A stretch of DNA of 64,000 bases from Azophilus sp965116165 (GCA_965116165.1 OZ220484.1:2666001-2730000); one strand, 5' to 3'. Counted from the first letter of the stretch, positions 55,322 to 63,601 are shown. Numbers and translations are program-made. Notes: a model not told the origin generated them from the sequence alone.

Positions 55322-56969
55322 CACAAATCCGATTCGCACCCAACTGGTATGGAACCGATTGCTGGCCATCGTGGAGGAACAGGCGCAAACGCTGATGCGC
55401 ACGGCATTTTCGACCGTCGTTCGCGAGGCGGGCGATCTCTCGGCCGGCGTCTTCGACACCCAGGGCGCGATGCTCGCCCAAGCGGTGACGGGGACGCCCG
55501 GGCATGTCAACGCCATGGCGGCATCCGTAGGCAAGTTCCTCAGAAGACATCCGTTGCGGGAGCTGGCCCCAGGCGACGTATTGCTGACCAACGACCCTTG
55601 GGATGCAACCGGCCATCTCAACGACTTCACCGTGGTCACGCCGGTCTTTCGCGACGGGACGCCCATTGCCCTGTTTGCCAGCACCAGCCACATCGCGGAT
55701 GTTGGCGGTCTGGGATTTGGGCCGGATGCCGAGCAGGTGTTCGAGGAAGGTCTGAACATTCCAATCGGCCACTTGTTTAGGCGAGGCGAGCGCAACGAAA
55801 CGCTGCTGTCTATTTTGGCGGCCAATGTGCGCGACCCCGGGGTGGCGGAGGGCGATCTCTATTCGCTCGCCGCCTGCAACGACAGTGGGGGTCGCCGGCT
55901 GCTCGAAACGTTGGACGACTTCGGCCTGGATGGCATCGATGGTGTGGGGCGGGCGATTATCGAAACATCGGAGGCCGCCATGCGACGGGAAATCGGTGCC
56001 TTGCCGGACGGCCGTTTCGAATACGCCATGCGTGTGGATGGCTACGACAAACCACTCGACCTCTGTGCCTCGTTGGTGATCGACGGCGAGCGGCTGTCGT
56101 TGGATTTCGCCGGTTCGTCGCCGACCTCCCGCTTCGGCATCAACGTTCCCCTACCCTATACCCAGGCCTACGCCACCTTTGGTGTCCGGTGTCTGGTGGG
56201 CAATTCGATTCCCAACAACGCCGGGTCGCTAAGTGCTGTGCGGGTTACCGCGCCGCCGGGTTGTATCCTCAACGCCTTGCCGCCATCCGCCGTATCGGCG
56301 CGCCATGCGGTTGGCCAGATGCTGCCGGATGTGGTGCTTGGTTGCCTTGAACAGGCATTGCCGGGCAAGGCGCCGGCGGAAGGCGCTTCCTGCATTTGGA
56401 ATCCCGTGTTTCTCGGGGCGAATGCGTCCGATAACTTTCCGGGCGAGAATTTCGTGATCAACCCCATATTCAATGGCGGCACGGGCGCCCGCCCGGGCAA
56501 GGACGGCCTTTCCACCACGGCCTTCCCAAGCGGTGTGCGCACAACGCCGACGGAGATTAACGAAGTGACTTCGCCGCTGGTGTTTTGGCGCCGTGAATAC
56601 CGTCCGAATTCCGGCGGAGCCGGTCGCCATCGGGGCGGCTTGGGCCAGATTATCGAAATCGGTCATCGGCGCGGCGCACCCTTTTATGTTTCCAAGATGT
56701 TTGACCGAATCCGGCATCCGGCGCGCGGCCGCGGCGGCGGCGGGGACGGTGGTTGCGGGCGAGTCTATTTGCGGGACGGCCCGGCTCTGCCCGGCAAAGG
56801 CAGGGATCTGGTTCCGGCGGGCGTGACGCTGGTTTTGGAAACACCTGGCGGCGGCGGCATCGGCGATCCGGCGGAGCGCGATGCGGGGGCGGTGGCGGCG
56901 GACCTGCGGGCCGGGTTGACTTCCCCCGGCGGCGACTCGGGGCAGACCGATAGCGCACATGCGCTGTGA
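55311..56969 (+). CDS. Hydantoinase/oxoprolinase subunit B (HyuB family)
   Basis: 552 residues from ATG 55311. Family features are visible: LLAIVEEQAQTLMRTAFST, GHVNAMA, NDPWDATGHLNDF and the Gly-rich NSGGAGRHRGGLGQ near residue 438. It pairs with HyuA in an ATP-dependent amidohydrolase, for example of hydantoins or 5-oxoproline. Length matches the usual B subunit. Confidence 0.92.
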   Translation: MSTDTNPIRTQLVWNRLLAIVEEQAQTLMRTAFSTVVREAGDLSAGVFDTQGAMLAQAVTGTPGHVNAMAASVGKFLRRHPLRELAPGDVLLTNDPWDATGHLNDFTVVTPVFRDGTPIALFASTSHIADVGGLGFGPDAEQVFEEGLNIPIGHLFRRGERNETLLSILAANVRDPGVAEGDLYSLAACNDSGGRRLLETLDDFGLDGIDGVGRAIIETSEAAMRREIGALPDGRFEYAMRVDGYDKPLDLCASLVIDGERLSLDFAGSSPTSRFGINVPLPYTQAYATFGVRCLVGNSIPNNAGSLSAVRVTAPPGCILNALPPSAVSARHAVGQMLPDVVLGCLEQALPGKAPAEGASCIWNPVFLGANASDNFPGENFVINPIFNGGTGARPGKDGLSTTAFPSGVRTTPTEINEVTSPLVFWRREYRPNSGGAGRHRGGLGQIIEIGHRRGAPFYVSKMFDRIRHPARGRGGGGDGGCGRVYLRDGPALPGKGRDLVPAGVTLVLETPGGGGIGDPAERDAGAVAADLRAGLTSPGGDSGQTDSAHAL

Positions 56970-57030
56970 ATTCGCAACGGCAATGTGAAATGGACCATTC
57001 AGGCATTTATCGGGCACTACTTGTGGGTAT

Positions 57031-57058
57031 TGCCATGCTTGGCGGGAATTGCCGCGCT
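57031..57058. repeat. Short dispersed repeat with core GGCGGGAATTGCCG
   Basis: ATTGCCATGCTTGGCGGGAA followed by TTGCCGCG. Similar copies: 49025-49050 (minus), 62419-62446, and shorter matches at 45844-45858 and 50209-50221. All copies are intergenic. It lies in the 90-bp gap between the convergent HyuB and coiled-coil protein genes. Confidence 0.5.
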
Positions 57059-57059
57059 G

Positions 57060-58040
57060 TCAGGGCGTGTGACCCTTCCATTCCAGGTTCTGGGCCGTAT
57101 AGGCGCTGAATGATCCTTCGATTATGCGGTCGTGCGCATACTTCCATCTCTTCTTCGCATGGTCGGGGGTCTTGTCCCAGACCATGACACTGAACACACA
57201 CTCGTAGGTGCGAACCTGTCGGTTTCTCCCCTGGGCGACGAGGCCGCCGACCGCCCTGATGAACTCGCTATCGCTCAGTGCCCTTCCGTAAGGCAACTCC
57301 GCAACTCGCAGACGCCTCCATTCGTCCGCATAGCGTCCGCCGTCGTCGTCCACAGCGCCTCCCGGCGGTGGCGTTCTTGGGGCCAGTTCGATGCTGCCTT
57401 CGTAGATCGCCACATTGAATAGGTAGTAGGGTTTCTCGCGTGTCTTTCCCTCGCCGGCGCTGACGATTCGATACCAGCACGGCGGGTTCTCGCCCTTGCG
57501 ACGTATCAGCGCCAGATTGCGCTGCGCCGCCTCGCGTTCCCGGGCCGCGTCGGCAAGAGCCCGCTTGGCTTCGTTTTCGGCCACGCGGGCCTGCCCAGCC
57601 CTTTCGCGCGCCCGGTCGCGCTCGCGCTCGGCATCGGCCAGGGCCTCTTTGGCTTCGCGCTCGGCGGTATGGGCCTGCTCGGCCCCTTCGCGCACCTGGT
57701 CGCGTTCATGCTCGGCGGTGGCGAGGGCCTCTTTGGCTTCGCGCTCGGCGGTGCGGGCCTGCTTGGCCCCTTCGCGCGCCTGGTCGCGTTCATGCTCGGC
57801 GGTGGCGAGGGCCTCTTTGGCTTCGCGCTCGGCCCTGCGTGCCTCGGTGGCCGCATTTTGCAGGGTCTCGATTCGGTCCGGACGCACCCATACCCCCGGT
57901 GCGCCCGCTGTGTCGGGCTTCGGAGGTGGTTCGTCCCGCTGGATAAGGCCCAGCAGGGCGATGAGCAGGAGGAATGTTAGGAGAATGAACGTTTCGGCGA
58001 CGGTAAGGCCGAGAACCGCACCCCGCCGGTAGTCCTTCAT
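57060..58040 (-). CDS. ExbD/MotB-like coiled-coil membrane protein, gene 4 of the motor-like operon
   Basis: 326 residues. One N-terminal membrane segment (about 9-33, GLTVAETFILLTFLLLIALL) is followed by a coiled coil made of four 28-residue units (70-97, 98-125, 126-153, 154-181) with core EREAKEALATAEHERDQ. A C-terminal globular domain (187-326) starts NPPCWYRI and contains GRNRQVRTYECVFSVMVWDK. The plan (short cytoplasmic tail, one helix, periplasmic stalk and domain) is that of MotB, ExbD, TolR and ZorB. The C-terminal domain is not the OmpA-like peptidoglycan-binding domain by eye, and the usual channel Asp is not evident; Glu16 in the helix is a candidate. Its start overlaps the stop of gene 3 in ATGA. 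Confidence 0.7.
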   Translation of the reverse strand: MKDYRRGAVLGLTVAETFILLTFLLLIALLGLIQRDEPPPKPDTAGAPGVWVRPDRIETLQNAATEARRAEREAKEALATAEHERDQAREGAKQARTAEREAKEALATAEHERDQVREGAEQAHTAEREAKEALADAERERDRARERAGQARVAENEAKRALADAAREREAAQRNLALIRRKGENPPCWYRIVSAGEGKTREKPYYLFNVAIYEGSIELAPRTPPPGGAVDDDGGRYADEWRRLRVAELPYGRALSDSEFIRAVGGLVAQGRNRQVRTYECVFSVMVWDKTPDHAKKRWKYAHDRIIEGSFSAYTAQNLEWKGHTP

Positions 58041-60025
58041 TGACCCCGGTTCCAGAATCTAAACTTGGAAACCTGATCCCGGCGAAGGATTTCGGCCTGC
58101 ATTTTGGCTTCATCGGCAAGGTTGCGAAGCGCTTCCGCCGCATGTTTTGTTTCTTCCTCGGTTGCCCGCGCACTTTGCGTGAGAGCGTCGAGCAACTTTC
58201 CCGCCTGGGCGGCCTGTTTGGTGGCGGTCGCTCCTTCGGCGGTGATGGCCTGGAGCGTCTCCCCGATCTGTTGCACCGCCGCCGCCGTTCTTTCCGTGTC
58301 TTGTCCCGCGCCGATGCGCGCCTGCAACTCGTCCATCGCATTGAGCATTCCCGTCATCGCCTTGGCGACGGTGTTAATCCCCACAAGGCTGGTTTGTAGC
58401 TTTTCGGCCTCGGACTCCAGAACCTCGATCGACTTCGCCGCTTGGTGGGCATTGCTGCCGAACGCGGCGCCCGCATCGCCGGCGCGCCCGAGGTGAGACT
58501 CGAGGCGTTCCAATAACTCGTCCATTTGCTTATGAACGGCGGACATGTCCCGCGCCAACGATTGCGACTGTTGCGTGGCGGCCTCGAAATTCCGTTGCAT
58601 GCTGTCGAGGTTTGCGCCACTCGCCGCCTGCATCTCGTCAAGGAATGACCGGCTGGCCTCGCGGACCTTGGCAAGGTGGTTGTCGTGGGTGGATTCGAGC
58701 CGCTGCAACAGGTCTTCGGCCTGCTTCGCGGTGGCCGCGAGGGAGCCGCCGACGGCGCCGAGGACATTCTCGGCTTCGCCTTTAAGTTTCTGGGCAAACG
58801 TTTCGGTATCGCGCTGGAGTCTGTCTTTGAATGCCGTGTTTTCCCGCTTCAGGGACTCGCTGTGTTCGAGCAGAAAGTCCTTGCTCACCTGTTCATGGAT
58901 GGCGGACATGCTCCGCACCAACGATTGGGACTGTTCCGCGGCGGCCCCGAAATTCCGTTGTAGGATGTCGAGGTTTTCGCCGCCCGCCGCCTGCATCTCG
59001 TCAAGGAATGACCGGCTGGCCTCGCGGACCTTGGCAAGGTGGTCGTCGTGGGCGGATTCGAGCCGCCGCAGCAAGGCTTCGGCCTGCTTCGCGGTGGCCG
59101 CGAGGGAGCCGCCGACGGCATTGAGGACATTCTCGGCTTCGCTTTTAAGTTCCTGGGCAAACAGTTCGGCGTTGCTTTGAAGTCTGTCCTTGAATGCAGT
59201 GCTTTCCCGCTTCAACGACCCGCTGTGTTCGAGCAGAAAGTTCTCGCTGCCGGTGGCATGGCTGCGGACGATTCTGTGAAATCGCGCGAGTGCGTTCGCG
59301 CCCAGGGTGAGGTCGCGGGCGATCCTGCCGAGAAGGTATCGGTTGATCCCCTCCATCTCCGGGAAACTTGCGCTTGCGGGCGGGGGTGGCGGAGCTGCCG
59401 CGTCGGTTGACGAATCGGGATTTTCCGCGGTTTCGGGCCCTTGCCGATCCTGTATTCCGAGCCGGTTGGCGATCCACTGTGCCCGACGCCTCCAAGGCGA
59501 TGAGTTTGCAAGTTGCCAATTCTGTACAAGAACACGCCCGGCGATCCCCGTCATAGTGGAGGTCAGCGCGATGCCGAAGTTCTCGAGCAGGGCGCGGATG
59601 CTCTCGGCACTGCGCGGCCCATCCGCATCGATTCCGAAGAGTTCCAGCAGGGTGAACACGAGGGAAAGCAGGGTGAACAGGAGCCCCAGATAGTAGACGT
59701 TGTCGCCCTCCTCCTCCGGAGCATCCTTGTCGTTGAACATGTAATAGAGAGAAAGCAACAGCACCACCACAAACGCGAAAAATGCCGCAAACCAGGCGTT
59801 GGTGGACACACGCTTTATCACGAACAGTCCAATTCCGCCGCCAATCAGAGCGGCGAAAAACCACTTATGCGCACTGGTCTTTCGGGGTGCGCCCTCGACA
59901 GTTTCGGCCCGCGTTCCCATCCGGTCGTTCGCCCCCGGCCTTGCCTGTTCTTGGTTCCCGGATGCCCGCCGCGATGCCGTGGCCTCGTGCAGGTCGGGAT
60001 CCTGGTTCAGATCGAATCTTGCCAT
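58037..60025 (-). CDS. ExbB/TolQ/MotA-like membrane protein with long duplicated coiled-coil tail, gene 3 of the operon
   Basis: 662 residues from ATG 60025, chosen for GGGAGGAG 7 bp upstream. After a polar leader it has membrane segments at about 54-70, 75-97, 110-130 and 147-170. The last contains FGIALTSTMTGIAGR, recalling the pore helix of ExbB/TolQ/MotA channels. The rest (from about 230) is cytoplasmic coiled coil with two near-identical 121-residue units (263-383 and 384-504), each containing EHSxSLKRExTAFKDRLQ and VGGSLAATAKQAE. The long tail recalls ZorA of the Zorya defence system. It overlaps the end of gene 2 by 19 bp. Confidence 0.7.
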   Translation of the reverse strand: MARFDLNQDPDLHEATASRRASGNQEQARPGANDRMGTRAETVEGAPRKTSAHKWFFAALIGGGIGLFVIKRVSTNAWFAAFFAFVVVLLLSLYYMFNDKDAPEEEGDNVYYLGLLFTLLSLVFTLLELFGIDADGPRSAESIRALLENFGIALTSTMTGIAGRVLVQNWQLANSSPWRRRAQWIANRLGIQDRQGPETAENPDSSTDAAAPPPPPASASFPEMEGINRYLLGRIARDLTLGANALARFHRIVRSHATGSENFLLEHSGSLKRESTAFKDRLQSNAELFAQELKSEAENVLNAVGGSLAATAKQAEALLRRLESAHDDHLAKVREASRSFLDEMQAAGGENLDILQRNFGAAAEQSQSLVRSMSAIHEQVSKDFLLEHSESLKRENTAFKDRLQRDTETFAQKLKGEAENVLGAVGGSLAATAKQAEDLLQRLESTHDNHLAKVREASRSFLDEMQAASGANLDSMQRNFEAATQQSQSLARDMSAVHKQMDELLERLESHLGRAGDAGAAFGSNAHQAAKSIEVLESEAEKLQTSLVGINTVAKAMTGMLNAMDELQARIGAGQDTERTAAAVQQIGETLQAITAEGATATKQAAQAGKLLDALTQSARATEEETKHAAEALRNLADEAKMQAEILRRDQVSKFRFWNRGQ

Positions 60026-60804
60026 TCGATTTCTCCTCCCTGTTCCATGACCAGTTCGGTCCACCAGTAATAGTGGTGTTCGCTCTGCCACTGCGCGTAT
60101 TTGGGCCGTTCCAGGCGGAAGAGGCTGATTCGCGCGCCGGTCAGGTCGGTGAGTAGATCGCGGGCCTGGTGGCGCATCTCCTTGGCGTCCGGATAGGGTC
60201 CGTAGTGCGAGAGTCGTGGGGTGTGCTGTAGCAGATCGGAGAAAACGACGAGGTGGACCTTGAAATTCTCGTCCCCGCGCTTGCCGGGCACATGGCGGGC
60301 GGCAAGCACGGTGATCGTTTCGAGCAACGGCGAGGTCTGCCGCGGTTCGCCTTCGTGTTCCGGGAAGGCGTTGGTGAGCGCGTCCTCGAAACGCTTCCAG
60401 TCCCGTTCGTGAAAGCGCGCACCGCGATGGATGCTGTCTCGCCAGCTACGATCCTTCGGGTTGATGAGCGGGCGGCAGACATCGATCAGTTGTTTCGGTG
60501 CGCCCGGATCCTGGGTCAGTTCGTAGACCCTGAGGAGTTGTCCCGCGGCGACCCCCATGCGGCCGGCCTCTTCCGAGGTGATCTGGTCGGCGAGGCGTTC
60601 GAGTTCCGCCCGATGTTTCGGGGTCAGCGGATCGCTCGTATCGAGGAGCAGCACGGTGGCTCCGACGGGGCCGGTGTCCTTGGGGCAGAGACGATCATCG
60701 GTTTCCGGAATGCGGGTGCCCATTTGATAGAACACGACCACACCGATGAGGAGGATCGCGCCGGCCGCCAGCGGCGCCAGTATCGATTGGATATGCGGCC
60801 TCAC
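60007..60804 (-). CDS. Membrane-anchored vWA-like protein, gene 2 of the operon
   Basis: 265 residues from GTG 60804. A single N-terminal membrane helix (about 9-28) is followed by a predicted Rossmann-like domain. ATVLLLDTSDPLTP (49-62) carries D-T-S-D resembling the DxSxS metal site of von Willebrand A domains, and VHLVVFSDLLQHT (183-195) would be the later strand with a metal-proximal Asp. It could sense or assemble a partner at the membrane. The start overlaps the stop of gene 1 in GTGA, so all four genes are translationally coupled. The vWA call is from pattern only. Confidence 0.6.
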   Translation of the reverse strand: MRPHIQSILAPLAAGAILLIGVVVFYQMGTRIPETDDRLCPKDTGPVGATVLLLDTSDPLTPKHRAELERLADQITSEEAGRMGVAAGQLLRVYELTQDPGAPKQLIDVCRPLINPKDRSWRDSIHRGARFHERDWKRFEDALTNAFPEHEGEPRQTSPLLETITVLAARHVPGKRGDENFKVHLVVFSDLLQHTPRLSHYGPYPDAKEMRHQARDLLTDLTGARISLFRLERPKYAQWQSEHHYYWWTELVMEQGGEIEWQDSI

Positions 60805-62252
60805 CGGCTGTCCTCCACATAGTCATCGACGATGTCGTCGAGCTTTGTGTAGGCCGTCTGGAGTTGGGCGTAGATTGCCTCCACCTGTTCAAACCCCTGC
60901 TTCGCCCTGGCGGGGATGTCGCCCCAATCGGGGAGATCCGGGTCGATGAAATTCGGTGGCTCGATCGCCTCTTCGTCGATCGTGGGCAGGCTTGCAAAGA
61001 AGGGTGGCGGTTCGGTCTTGCGCGCGGCCAGATTCGCGGACCGGTAGGCGGCGATGAGGTAGGCGAGATCCTTGTTGTATTGCCGGAGGTTTGGCCGGTA
61101 GGTGTCGACGACCATGGCGAGTCGATCCAATACGCTTTGCTGGTTGGCCTGATCCAATTCGTGGCGGTCTTTTATCTCGGCAATCGCGGTGTTCGCTTCG
61201 TTGCGTGTCGATTCCAGCCGCTTGCGTTCGTTGTTCAGGTCGTCCTGATATCGTCCGTGCAGATCCCTGACCTTCCGATGCTTCGCGCCGTAGCCGGGGA
61301 AACGATCATCGGCGGTGTACGCCTTGTAGGCGGTCAGGGCGAACACGGCGACGCCGACGAGGGCCAGGCCCGCGGATGCGAGGCTCTCCCACGGCAGGGG
61401 ATGTTCGATCATCGTGCTCCAAGCGGTGGCGAACGCCTCGTCCGGGGCCTCGAGTGTCCCCGTGTTTTCCGCGAGCACGTAAATGTCCCGCACATGGCCC
61501 GCCACATTGTTCCAGACCAATGCGAGCGCGGTGCAAAACATGCCCACGACATAGGCGCCGAGCTTCCTGAACTTCGCGAACCCCCAGTCGTAGTGGGTGC
61601 GGCGCCAGCTTAGGCCGGCCCCTATCCCCAGCATGATGTTCACAATGGTGAGTACGATAGCGACCATCCACCCTTCGATGATCCCACCGCGCGAGACGCT
61701 TCCGAGCAGGTTGGCGCTTGCGAAGCTCTCTATGATCCCGGCGACCGGAACCCACAGCCAGTGCGCTACCTGGCTCGTCGGATATTCGGCCACCCGCGAG
61801 AGCCGGTGCCGCTGGCGGAATTTCTTCAGGTCGCGCTCGGCTTCGTTGTATTCGGCGCGTTGTTTGTCGAGATCGCCGATGCTCTGATTGGCTTGGGTTT
61901 GGAGATTTTGGCAGCGTTGCCTGATCAGGGCCTCGAGGTCGATCTCGAGATTATCTTTCCCCCAGGAGCTGTCGAGTGTGTGGAGGGTGGCGAGTGCGTC
62001 CTCAATGTACTTTTTCACATTCTCCTTGCAGTCGAGGGCCCGCTTGCCGACCCAGTTTTCGATCCTCCGATACATCTCGTCGGGCGACGTTTCATCGGAG
62101 CTCGGTTGGTTCTGTTCGCCACGCTGCTCGCCGTTCTCCCGGATCTGGTGGGCGGCGAGCCAGGCATCGCAGTCGAGGCGGATATACTCCCCCTTGCTCG
62201 GGTCAAATCCCGGAATGTCTTCCCACTCGGAGTTGGGGCGGTCTTTTCTCAT
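60801..62252 (-). CDS. Four-helix membrane protein with flanking coiled coils, gene 1 of the operon
   Basis: 483 residues; GAGGAG lies 8 bp before ATG 62252. Membrane segments at about 165-183, 193-214, 231-250 and 290-309 are flanked by long charged helices (about 75-150 and 325-400) likely to form coiled coils. The C-terminal 80 residues are acidic with Pro-rich parts. No known domain is recognised. It leads a four-gene overlapping operon whose later members look like an ion-driven motor, so it may be a scaffold, a sensor or a third membrane component. The 62253-62518 gap upstream should hold the promoter. Confidence 0.65.
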   Translation of the reverse strand: MRKDRPNSEWEDIPGFDPSKGEYIRLDCDAWLAAHQIRENGEQRGEQNQPSSDETSPDEMYRRIENWVGKRALDCKENVKKYIEDALATLHTLDSSWGKDNLEIDLEALIRQRCQNLQTQANQSIGDLDKQRAEYNEAERDLKKFRQRHRLSRVAEYPTSQVAHWLWVPVAGIIESFASANLLGSVSRGGIIEGWMVAIVLTIVNIMLGIGAGLSWRRTHYDWGFAKFRKLGAYVVGMFCTALALVWNNVAGHVRDIYVLAENTGTLEAPDEAFATAWSTMIEHPLPWESLASAGLALVGVAVFALTAYKAYTADDRFPGYGAKHRKVRDLHGRYQDDLNNERKRLESTRNEANTAIAEIKDRHELDQANQQSVLDRLAMVVDTYRPNLRQYNKDLAYLIAAYRSANLAARKTEPPPFFASLPTIDEEAIEPPNFIDPDLPDWGDIPARAKQGFEQVEAIYAQLQTAYTKLDDIVDDYVEDSR

Positions 62253-62518
62253 TGTTCGCTCCTCTCGTCTCTCCCATGCCTTGCGCTTGTCCGGCTCCTA
62301 TCGCCGGAGACGTGGCCTATCGCCTTGCGCGGCGATCAAGTTTACTTGTGAATTCCACATCGCGCATTTCGGTATGGCTCAGTTTGAAATCCAACCTCGC
62401 CGAACACCCTTTTTGGGCATTGCCGTGCTTAGTGGGAATTGTCGGCCGAAGTGCTTCAGGTGTCTTCGCATTTCTAGTAGAATGCATCGCCTGCATTTCA
62501 GGCGTGTCGCGCGATCTA

Positions 62519-62594
62519 GCGGGAATAGCTCAGTTGGTAGAGCACAACCTTGCCAAGGTTGGGGTCGCGGGTTCAAGTCCCGTTTCCCGCTCCA
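62519..62594 (+). tRNA. tRNA-Gly (anticodon GCC)
   Basis: 76 nt with encoded CCA. Acceptor GCGGGAA pairs with TTCCCGC; the D arm AGCTCAGTTGGTAGAGC, the anticodon arm AACCTTGCCAAGGTT with GCC, and the T arm GGGTTCAAGTCCC are all present. It lies between the motor-like operon and the toxin-antitoxin pair, a common place for accessory DNA. No integrase or attachment repeat was found. Confidence 0.95.
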
Positions 62595-62849
62595 ATATAA
62601 AGACGCGCGGAGATACTCCGTTGCGACGGGTCGATCAAGCCGACCGGCCCAGTCGGTATCCGCGGGATCAACAACATCGCCGAGAATATCTATCTTCCCC
62701 GGTCGATGCTGAACAGGCTCCCCGGTTTCTCTCGATACGGCACCAGTCGCGCATCCCGCGCCGATTTACATCTCAGGCATTCCAAACCACCGGCAATGGG
62801 TTGCAGCCGCTGGTCAAGAGCGTATGATCTATCATCAACTTCAAGTTAA

Positions 62850-62948
62850 GGAAACTCTGATCAATTCGATAGAGCAGCATTGATATACTCGTAAGCTATT
62901 GATTTTATTAAATCGGATGCCACCGCTACAGGATTAATCAGAGGTTCC
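62850..62948. mobile_element. MITE-like element, family M2, copy C (99 bp)
   Basis: Ends GGAAACTCTGATCAATTCG and, inverted, GGAACCTCTGATTAATCCTG match well. It closely resembles 45718-45818, including CTATTGATTTTATTAAATCG. It ends 10 bp before the antitoxin start and probably supplies the ribosome-binding or promoter region of that gene. The 62595-62849 stretch before it shows nothing recognisable. Confidence 0.65.
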
Positions 62949-62958
62949 TCAAATTCCA

Positions 62959-63195
62959 ATGACAACAGTCTCCATGGTGGAACTACATCATGACGCTGAA
63001 GGCATTCTGCAACGGGTAGGCCGGGGCGAGCGGCTGGTGTTGACCTATCGCGGACAGCCAGCGGCCCGACTGGAACCCTTTACGGAGTCGGACACCCCCG
63101 CTGACGACCCCATTTATCTCCTGGCGGAACTGTCCGTTGACCAAGGCGGATCCCTCACCAATGAGGAAATGGACGCCATCGTATATGGCCAATGA
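62959..63195 (+). CDS. Phd/YefM-type antitoxin
   Basis: 78 residues. The N-terminal VSMVELHHDAEGILQRVGRG and following ERLVLTYRGQPAARLEP fit the Phd/YefM DNA-binding fold, with a C-terminal tail for toxin binding. It should repress its own operon and neutralise the PIN protein downstream, whose start overlaps its end by 11 bp. The upstream region is a MITE copy. Confidence 0.85.
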   Translation: MTTVSMVELHHDAEGILQRVGRGERLVLTYRGQPAARLEPFTESDTPADDPIYLLAELSVDQGGSLTNEEMDAIVYGQ

Positions 63196-63601
63196 AACGT
63201 TTGTGGGTACGAGTGGCTTATATTCGTTGTTGGTGCACAGGGACCGCATGCACACGGCTGCTGCGGACTACATGGCCCAAGCGGCACGGGACCAAGGCCG
63301 TTTCGTGACCACCGATTACGTCCTCGACGAAGCGGTGACGCTGCTGAAAGCGAGAGGCCACAGAAAACTCATCGCACCGCTGTTTGACGCCATCGACAAT
63401 TCCGCCGCCATGCGCATCGAGTGGACGACGTCCGAGCGCTTCGATGCAGCGCGGTTATTCTACATGCGTCACTCCGACAAGGCATGGTCCTTTACCGACT
63501 GCGTCAGTTTCCTGGTCATGCAGTCTCTCGGTCTCACTGCGGCACTGACCAGCGACAACCACTTTGCCCAAGCCGGGTTCCAAGTGCTGTTGAAGTCATG
63601 A
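63185..63601 (+). CDS. PIN-domain (VapC-like) toxin with altered first active-site residue
   Basis: 138 residues from ATG 63185. The PIN fold is indicated by ETFVGTSGLYSLL, TTDYVLDEAVTLL, FTDCVSFLVMQ and TSDNHF. PIN toxins cut RNA using a cluster of acidic residues. The first is normally the Asp of a VDTS-like strand, here Gly8 (VGTS), while the Glu of LDEAV and the later Asp residues remain. A single base change (GAT to GGT) would account for it, so the toxin may be weakened or inactive. Confidence 0.82.
   Translation: MANETFVGTSGLYSLLVHRDRMHTAAADYMAQAARDQGRFVTTDYVLDEAVTLLKARGHRKLIAPLFDAIDNSAAMRIEWTTSERFDAARLFYMRHSDKAWSFTDCVSFLVMQSLGLTAALTSDNHFAQAGFQVLLKS

Noticed and set aside
57060..62252. 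Calling the operon a Zorya system outright
   Set aside because: No ZorC-, ZorD- or ZorE-type gene is present, the MotB-like protein lacks a recognisable OmpA-type domain, and two unrelated proteins are part of the operon.
62519..63601. Integrative element at tRNA-Gly
   Set aside because: No integrase gene and no direct repeat of the tRNA 3' end was found within the window.
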